Shown one piece after another: positions 23,175 through 28,476 of a DNA stretch of 28,476 nucleotides; positions within the stretch are counted from its first letter, which is position 1, and the number at the start of each line of letters is the position of its first letter. The notes under the pieces are model-generated. The model was not told the origin of the DNA and did not search any database. It saw only the letters and a program-made list of their open reading frames with translations. Source of the stretch: Planctomycetaceae bacterium. GTDB lineage: Bacteria > Planctomycetota > Planctomycetia > Planctomycetales > Planctomycetaceae. The position numbers and the translations under genes were made by a program. The stretch covers positions 1 through 28,476 of the forward strand of contig DLVV01000423.1 of NCBI GenBank assembly GCA_003445035.1. Direction: 5' to 3'.

Positions 23175-26100
23175 TCACTTCTCGAGAAACACCGGACTGT
23201 TGATCACAATCCGGAATGCATCCAGAACCCGGTAATCGGTCTTCTTCAACTCTACGGCCTGTTCCCGCAGGAACTCAAGTTCGTTGTAGCTCAATGTCCG
23301 TCCAGTGGCGTAGGTCGACAGGTGCTTCAGAAAGCTGAAGGCCACCGCGTCGATCCGATCCTCTGCCAGGTAGGTCTTCAACGCCCTGGCATCGGCGATC
23401 TCGGTCTTGTCCGGCAAAGTCGACTGCGGATCATGACTCTTGTCGTCCCGGAACAGCCCCCCCGCATCGAACTGCTCGAACGGAAGCCCCCAGGGATCAA
23501 TCCCCGCGTGGCACTTGGCACATCCCTTCTGGTTGCGATGCCGTTCCAGCCGCTGACGCAGCGTCAGCTTCTCCTTGTCATCCTCGGACAGGTCCGGCAC
23601 GTTGGGCGGAGGTGGTTCGGGCGGCTCGGCGATGATCTTCCGGGCCAGCCACGCTCCCCGCTTGACCGGGTTCGACTCGCGGCCGTTGGACAGCCCGGCC
23701 AGGATGCCGGCCTGGGAGAGCAGGCCTCCCAGGTTCTTGTTGTCGTGTCGAATCGCCACGAAATCGAACCCACTCTCGATGCGATCACTCAGCCTGTAGT
23801 AACTGGCCACCACCTCGTTGGCGACGATGAACTCCGACCGGACCAGGTTCCGCAGCGACAGGTTCTCTCGGACCAGGTGCTCCAACAATCTTGCCGGCTC
23901 TTCTCTGAGCTGCGTCCGCGTGTCACGTGTCAGCCTGGGAAACCGCTTGCGGTCGACCTCGAGCACGTCGAACTTCTCCAGGCTCAACCACTGACTGGTG
24001 AACTCGCGGACGAACCGCCATGACTTCGAGTCCCCCAGCAACCTCAGCATCTCCGAATCCAGCGACTCGTGCAGCGACCCCGACGCGGCCAGTTGCAGCA
24101 GTTTTTCATCCGGAGCCGCATTCCAGAGGAAGTACGACAACTTGGAAGCCAGCTCGTAATCCTCCAGCGGCTCGGGCTTTGGCGTCTGGCTGTTCTCAAT
24201 CAGAAACAGGAACTGGGGGGAGGTCAGCACGACCATCAGCGAGTCCTTGATACTCGCCGTAAAGTCCGAGGACTTCTTAAACGACTCCTCCCAGACGGCA
24301 ACGAACGTGGAACGTTCGATCGCTGTCACCGGACGCCGGAAGGCCCGCGACGCAAACGCTCCGATCACCTCCTCGGCATACTCTCGCGTCTCCCCCACGT
24401 TCTCCGAATCGATGAAAATCGCCCGGTGAGTTTTCGGCGGCCACGTCTCGTAAAACGGTCCTTCGAACTCCACCGACCGCACCGTCAGCCGGGGCATGTC
24501 GCGACCGTCGGTGAATTCACTGCGGACCCCGATCTCGCGGATCCCCGCCAGGTAGTTGACGTTGTCCTTCTCGACATCAGGACTGGGAAAGTTGTTGATC
24601 GCTCCCTCGAAGACATAGTCGGACAGCGTGGTCGGCTTGACCGCCTGGGCCTGGCCGACCGGCGAAAGCGTGCTGCCGCAGTCACGACGCAAGCCCACGT
24701 GGACGCCCAGTCGAGGCACCCGTTTCTCGAACGCCGCGAATCGAACCGCCAGCGGGTCGTCATCGGTCAGCGGCGTCAGCACAACACGACCGACCTGTAG
24801 TCCGTCGCCCCAACGAGCAGCCAACTCGACAGGTCCGGCCGGCAACCGCACCGCCAGGAACGCCGGCTGGGCCAGCAATCCCAGGAAGTGACGTTCGCCG
24901 AGAGTCAGCCCGAGGTTGCGGGGCTTGTCGTCGGGAGGTGCGGTGGCGAACTTGCGGCCCGGTTCGATCAGAGCCTGCAGTTCCGGCACGGCCAGGATCC
25001 GCCGATAGAACCGCACCTCGTCGATTTCCCCCTTGAACAACTGGGAGCCCTCGACTCGGCCGATGTGCAGCTGGGCCATCGGGTTGTCGAGATCCCATCT
25101 CGCGATCTTGCCCACCGCGACCTCAAAACCGTTGACGTACAGCCGCGTCAGCATGTCCCCACGACGCACGACCGCGGCGACATGCTGCCATTGGTTGCGA
25201 CGGATCACTCCCGGTCGCGACTGCACGGTGCCGTTGCGCTCGTTGCCCGACTTGAACGTCTCAATCCGCAACACTCCCTTGCCATTGGGCATGTCGAAGA
25301 CAAACCCCTGCCGGCCGTAAGGGCCCCGGCAGACGATACCGGCCTGTCGCAGCTCGGTCGGCCGGATCCAGGCCGCGACGGTGAATTCGCCCACACCCAC
25401 TTTCATGCTGTCATCCCGCGGCACGACGATGTGGCCGGACTTGCCGTCGAGTGAGACGGACTTGCCGAACGGTGAGTCGACGAACCGGGCCGCGCCGACC
25501 ACCTTGGCGGCCACCTTGGCGGGAGGCTTTTCGAGCGGCAACCTCCGGACGTCCCCGTCGAGCGACCAGGCTCCGATCAACGCGTCGTCGAGCTTCGAGC
25601 CATCGACGACGACCTTCCGGCCGACCGCACCACCGGCTCCCCGGATGACGTCGACCTGGTAGATTCCCGCCGTCTCGATCTCGACCGCCTGAGGTTTCCT
25701 GGCATCGGCGGTCGGCGTTTCGACGACTATTTCTCCTGCGGACCCGGCGGCACGAGATGCCGTCCCGCGATCGAGCAGCAGGCCGTCGTCGACGCGTGCC
25801 GCTTTCACCGTCACGCGGAAGCGGCCGTGGTCAGGCAGTTGCCGCAGCGAGATCTTGAAATTGGCGCGCGGACCGTAGGTACTCTCGATCCCAAAGAGCT
25901 CGGCACTGGGAATCGCAGGCCTGAGCATCAGTCCGTTCTCACCCGGCTGATAGGCCAATCCCTTGGGATACCCATCGCTGCCGCGGACGCAGGCGAAGAC
26001 ATTGTGGTAGATGCTGTCGTATTCGCGCCACCCGCGGACCGTGGCGTTCCCCTGGTATCCCTCGATGAACCGGTATTTGGTCCGCATCACGAACGGCTCG

Positions 26101-26951
26101 AAGGCGAACGGCTTCTTTGGTACCGGTTGCGAGACAATGAAGTCGCTGTTGCGGAGCAATCGACTGAGAGCCCCCAGGATCAACTTGTCCTTGAACGGCT
26201 TGGAGTTGATCTCGTCCCCGAGTTCCACGCGGAACTTCTGGATCACCGGTTTCACCGACTCGTCGACGATCGCTCGATCCAACGCCTTCTCGGCAACGTC
26301 GAAGTAAGCCTCGATCAGCAGAGGGGACAGCACCATGGACTGGCCGTTGTTGAGGAACCCGTCGGCCGAAACACTGTCAGCCGGCAGAACATCGGCCAGT
26401 TCGTCCTCGATGCCCATCAGGTCTCGCAGCGTGTTGCGGTACTGGGCGACGGTCAGTCTCCGAACCGTTCCGTTCTTGTCGCGGACGCGGGTCCGGGCCA
26501 CCGCCAGTGCTTCGGCGATCCAGGAATCCATCACCTCTCGCTCTTCGGCGCTCAACTGCGGCTCGTCCTCAGGCGGCATCGCCTGGTCAGCCACCTGGTG
26601 CCGAATCCCTTTCCACAGCGGCAGCCAGCGATCCTCGAGCCCACCGTCGAGTCGATCAACGCGGATCCCCGATTCGATCTTCTTCTCGCCATGGCACCGC
26701 ACGCAGTACTTGGCCAGCAGCGGTTCCACCTGCTTCTCGAAGCGGCTCTTCACCTCCGCTGCCCGCTCGACAAACGTGTCGACCGGGTCCTCGTCCTTGG
26801 CAAACAGGATCGGCGGCGACTCGGACCCCGACCCGACCATCGGACCGGATTCGACTGACGACGGCGCCGTTCCGGCCGGATTGTCACCCTGCTCGGATGA
26901 CTGACAGCCGATCGATGCCGCGAGCAACATCCATGGCAAAACACGTTTCAT
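23175..26951 (-). CDS. PSD-type lipoprotein with two CxxCH sites and LamG domain (DUF1587/1595/1592/1588/1585)
   Basis: The product is 1258 residues from the ATG at 26951, with a GGAG site 7 bases upstream. A lipoprotein signal ends at Cys16 (ASIGC). Order of domains: a planctomycete cytochrome-like segment with CVRCH (83-87) and a following MPPEDEP; DUF1587 (about 160-230, [17 protein letters not shown]); a beta-rich stretch; a LamG/concanavalin-type domain (about 458-665, [35 protein letters not shown]); DUF1595 ([14 protein letters not shown]); DUF1592 ([17 protein letters not shown]); DUF1588 with CAKCH (1144-1148); and DUF1585 at the end. Two c-type heme sites suggest electron transfer at the cell surface or periplasm, and LamG suggests glycan binding. 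The function of the family is not established. It is paired with DUF1552. Confidence 0.92.
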   Translation of the reverse strand: MKRVLPWMLLAASIGCQSSEQGDNPAGTAPSSVESGPMVGSGSESPPILFAKDEDPVDTFVERAAEVKSRFEKQVEPLLAKYCVRCHGEKKIESGIRVDRLDGGLEDRWLPLWKGIRHQVADQAMPPEDEPQLSAEEREVMDSWIAEALAVARTRVRDKNGTVRRLTVAQYRNTLRDLMGIEDELADVLPADSVSADGFLNNGQSMVLSPLLIEAYFDVAEKALDRAIVDESVKPVIQKFRVELGDEINSKPFKDKLILGALSRLLRNSDFIVSQPVPKKPFAFEPFVMRTKYRFIEGYQGNATVRGWREYDSIYHNVFACVRGSDGYPKGLAYQPGENGLMLRPAIPSAELFGIESTYGPRANFKISLRQLPDHGRFRVTVKAARVDDGLLLDRGTASRAAGSAGEIVVETPTADARKPQAVEIETAGIYQVDVIRGAGGAVGRKVVVDGSKLDDALIGAWSLDGDVRRLPLEKPPAKVAAKVVGAARFVDSPFGKSVSLDGKSGHIVVPRDDSMKVGVGEFTVAAWIRPTELRQAGIVCRGPYGRQGFVFDMPNGKGVLRIETFKSGNERNGTVQSRPGVIRRNQWQHVAAVVRRGDMLTRLYVNGFEVAVGKIARWDLDNPMAQLHIGRVEGSQLFKGEIDEVRFYRRILAVPELQALIEPGRKFATAPPDDKPRNLGLTLGERHFLGLLAQPAFLAVRLPAGPVELAARWGDGLQVGRVVLTPLTDDDPLAVRFAAFEKRVPRLGVHVGLRRDCGSTLSPVGQAQAVKPTTLSDYVFEGAINNFPSPDVEKDNVNYLAGIREIGVRSEFTDGRDMPRLTVRSVEFEGPFYETWPPKTHRAIFIDSENVGETREYAEEVIGAFASRAFRRPVTAIERSTFVAVWEESFKKSSDFTASIKDSLMVVLTSPQFLFLIENSQTPKPEPLEDYELASKLSYFLWNAAPDEKLLQLAASGSLHESLDSEMLRLLGDSKSWRFVREFTSQWLSLEKFDVLEVDRKRFPRLTRDTRTQLREEPARLLEHLVRENLSLRNLVRSEFIVANEVVASYYRLSDRIESGFDFVAIRHDNKNLGGLLSQAGILAGLSNGRESNPVKRGAWLARKIIAEPPEPPPPNVPDLSEDDKEKLTLRQRLERHRNQKGCAKCHAGIDPWGLPFEQFDAGGLFRDDKSHDPQSTLPDKTEIADARALKTYLAEDRIDAVAFSFLKHLSTYATGRTLSYNELEFLREQAVELKKTDYRVLDAFRIVINSPVFLEK

Positions 26952-27037
26952 CAACGATCTCCCAGGCCGAACCCGGAGCACAACGTGTGCGGACCCGCTC
27001 GGTCACCGCCTAGTCTGTCGAAAAACAGGGCAGGGCA

Positions 27038-28090
27038 TCAAGGTTGGGTCACGACGCAGGCCACCCGCCACACACCCCGCTGGTCCGCAGCGGTGCCATC
27101 GCACGCCTCGTAGAGCATCGCGAACCGCCCGGCTTCGGTGGTCGAACCGGGCAATTCCAGGACGCACATCTCCGAACACTTCGCCGCATCCACACCGTCG
27201 CCGGTCGGCGACAGGACCGGGTCGGGATCAATCACCCACTCCAGCCCGTCCTGGGAAACAGCCGTCATGACGGTGGCCACCTGGGGCCGACTGTACGCCG
27301 CGAAGTACATTCGGAACTGCGAGGCCCCAAGCCGCAGGATCTCCGAAGCGAACGCGGTGTGGGTGGCGTGGGGGGCCGTTTCGGCGATCCGGACCCCCGC
27401 CTCCAGTTCGAAGGTCGTGCCACCATCCACGGAAACCGCACTGACAACCCCGACACCTCGTTGATGCAGATACATCCGCCAGCGACCGTCGTCGAGAAAT
27501 ACGATCCTTGGAGACGAAATGTTGGACTCTTCAATGGCCAGTCGCTCACCCGGCTCGACGTTCCAACTCACGCCGTCGTCGTCCGAGACGGCACTCCGAA
27601 TGGCACTCCGGACCGACTGTGGCCCTGGACAACACTCGAAGAACATGCGGAAACGGCCCGTGTCACCGGCCATCGGAACCACTTCCGATGACACCACCCG
27701 GAACTCACCAGCTCCTCCCTGTTCGGCACTCAGTCTCACGCCCGGCTCGGGCGTCCAGTTCAGGCCGTCTGCGGACACCGCACTGAGAATCCTGGTGGTC
27801 GAATTGTCGTAGTCATTGGCACCGGCGGGAAATCCGGCACGTGGCAGGATCTGAGAGTAGAAGACCCGGTACCTCCCGTCGGAGAGTCTCACGACCCGTG
27901 GGCTGACCGCTCCACACAGGCCGGTCCGAACAGCGTCGGCAGCCCAGGTTGCCTCTGGAGCGGGACTGGTGTCTTCGTCGGGGGCAGCATCAATGGCCAC
28001 TGAGGCCGGCCGCACCCACTCGCGCCCCGGATCACATGAGACGTCATGAACACGCGGAGACGCGGTCTGGACTTGCGTCAGGTTGATCAT
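27038..28090 (-). CDS. Beta-propeller protein (glycosidase-like repeats) without signal peptide
   Basis: From the ATG at 28090 the product is 350 residues. Repeating blades are clear: RILSAVSADGLNWTPEPGVRL, IRSAVSDDDGVSWNVEPGERL, GVVSAVSVDGGTTFELEAGVRI and VMTAVSQDGLEWVIDPDPVL, each preceded by a segment like SPRIVFLDDGRWRMYLHQ. This alternation of A-VS-DG--W and DGR-RMY resembles GH43 or GH130-type five-bladed propellers, but I cannot assign catalytic residues. No signal peptide is seen from this start, the GTG at 28132 or the TTG at 28156, and no clear ribosome site selects among them. The lack of export is unlike most propellers in the window. The Cys content (ECCPG, KCSEMC) is fairly high for a cytoplasmic protein. 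Confidence 0.65.
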   Translation of the reverse strand: MINLTQVQTASPRVHDVSCDPGREWVRPASVAIDAAPDEDTSPAPEATWAADAVRTGLCGAVSPRVVRLSDGRYRVFYSQILPRAGFPAGANDYDNSTTRILSAVSADGLNWTPEPGVRLSAEQGGAGEFRVVSSEVVPMAGDTGRFRMFFECCPGPQSVRSAIRSAVSDDDGVSWNVEPGERLAIEESNISSPRIVFLDDGRWRMYLHQRGVGVVSAVSVDGGTTFELEAGVRIAETAPHATHTAFASEILRLGASQFRMYFAAYSRPQVATVMTAVSQDGLEWVIDPDPVLSPTGDGVDAAKCSEMCVLELPGSTTEAGRFAMLYEACDGTAADQRGVWRVACVVTQP

Positions 28091-28196
28091 CGAGACGCAG
28101 GGCCTTCCGGGCTTGCACCCTCTGTATCTCACGGGTAACCGGCCGACCGCCGACAACAGACGTCCGCGACCACTCGGCCCTCAAGAGAGTCCGTGA

Positions 28197-28476
28197 TCAG
28201 TCGAAAATCACGTCGAGTGTCTTGCCAACCACCTTGGCAAGTCCTGTGAGAGGCTTGGTGACGATGCTGAGGACCTTGGAGGTTCTCTTTTTCGGTGGTG
28301 CCTTTTTGTCGGCCTCGGCCTTGGCCGTCTTCAAGGCAGCCGCCTTGGCAGCAGTAGCTTTTGCTGCTGCAACCTTGGCTGCCTTGGCCTTCTCGGCAGC
28401 AGCCTTGGCCGCGGCGATCTTGGCCGCCTTGGCCTTCTCAGCAGCAGCCTTGACGGCCTTGGCCTTCTCGGCAGCA
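28197..28476 (-). CDS. C-terminal part of an Ala/Lys-rich repeat protein, cut by the window edge
   Basis: An open minus-strand frame runs from the window edge to a TGA at 28197, giving the last 92 residues. It begins with a 15-residue repeat, AAEKAKAAKIAAAKA and AAEKAKAAKVAAAKA, preceded by a partial copy AAEKAKAVKA. The repeats grade into AT/AL-rich variants and a basic linker (DKKAPPKKRTSK), then a hydrophobic-basic tail (VLSIVTKPLTGLAKVVGKTLDVIFD has alternating hydrophobic and charged residues). The Lys-Ala content resembles histone-H1-like bacterial proteins and TolA-type helical stalks. Glu in every repeat argues for a long charged helix at least as much as for DNA binding. The start and any N-terminal domain lie outside the window. 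Confidence 0.7.
   Translation of the reverse strand, partial: AAEKAKAVKAAAEKAKAAKIAAAKAAAEKAKAAKVAAAKATAAKAAALKTAKAEADKKAPPKKRTSKVLSIVTKPLTGLAKVVGKTLDVIFD

Noticed and set aside
28300..28476. Tandem repeat at the right edge taken as a possible CRISPR or non-coding satellite
   Set aside because: The repeat keeps one open frame on the minus strand with a 45-base period and codon-level variation, so it is protein-coding repeat DNA with no spacers.
1..28476. A mobile element, phage or defence island
   Set aside because: No transposase, integrase, terminal inverted repeats, toxin-antitoxin, restriction or Cas-like gene was seen. Base composition and codon use look uniform by eye.

Overview
The window looks like chromosomal DNA from a GC-rich planctomycete (Planctomycetota). 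The evidence is the adjacent pair of planctomycete hallmark proteins: a lipoprotein with two CxxCH motifs and the PSD-type domain set (DUF1587/1595/1592/1588/1585), followed by a Tat-exported DUF1552 protein. DUF1080, DUF1552-type and sialidase-like propeller proteins are also typical of that phylum. I recognise 20 genes. There is no rRNA, tRNA, insertion sequence, phage gene or CRISPR array. Reading by eye, about 14 of the 20 products carry a Sec, Tat or lipoprotein export signal, so this is mainly a secretome region.

Layout. 124-7144: a small unknown ORF; an exported GH67N-type glycoside-hydrolase-like protein (minus); divergent from it a Tat-exported protein with two SIS-like halves; a DUF1080 protein translationally coupled to a GH43-like propeller protein; and a convergent exported thioredoxin-fold protein with a clear intrinsic terminator. 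7265-11561 (minus): a tight operon of GH33 sialidase, exported Kelch propeller and an unrecognised 606-residue exported protein. 11737-17134: an exported esterase of the alpha/beta-hydrolase fold, a Rid-family protein, a GHL10-like glycosidase and an exported epoxide-hydrolase-like protein. 17580-19118: a DEAD-box RNA helicase fused to a C-terminal cold-shock domain, preceded by a 445-base non-coding stretch. 19127-21660: a second sialidase-like propeller and a DAO-family FAD oxidoreductase. 21689-26951: the DUF1552/PSD pair. 27038-28476: a propeller protein without signal peptide and the C-terminal end of an Ala/Lys-rich repeat protein cut by the window edge.

How the genes may work together. 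The exported hydrolases, propellers and esterase suggest attack on complex, possibly sialylated or acylated, glycans outside the cytoplasm. The clearest local unit is the sialidase-Kelch-606aa operon; the Kelch protein could act on released sialic acid as NanM does, but this is only a hypothesis. The helicase, the Rid protein and the FAD oxidoreductase look like unrelated housekeeping or metabolic genes between the exported ones. The items most worth follow-up are the helicase-cold-shock fusion, the exported tandem SIS protein and the sialidase operon. Domain calls were made by eye from motifs, not by database search.
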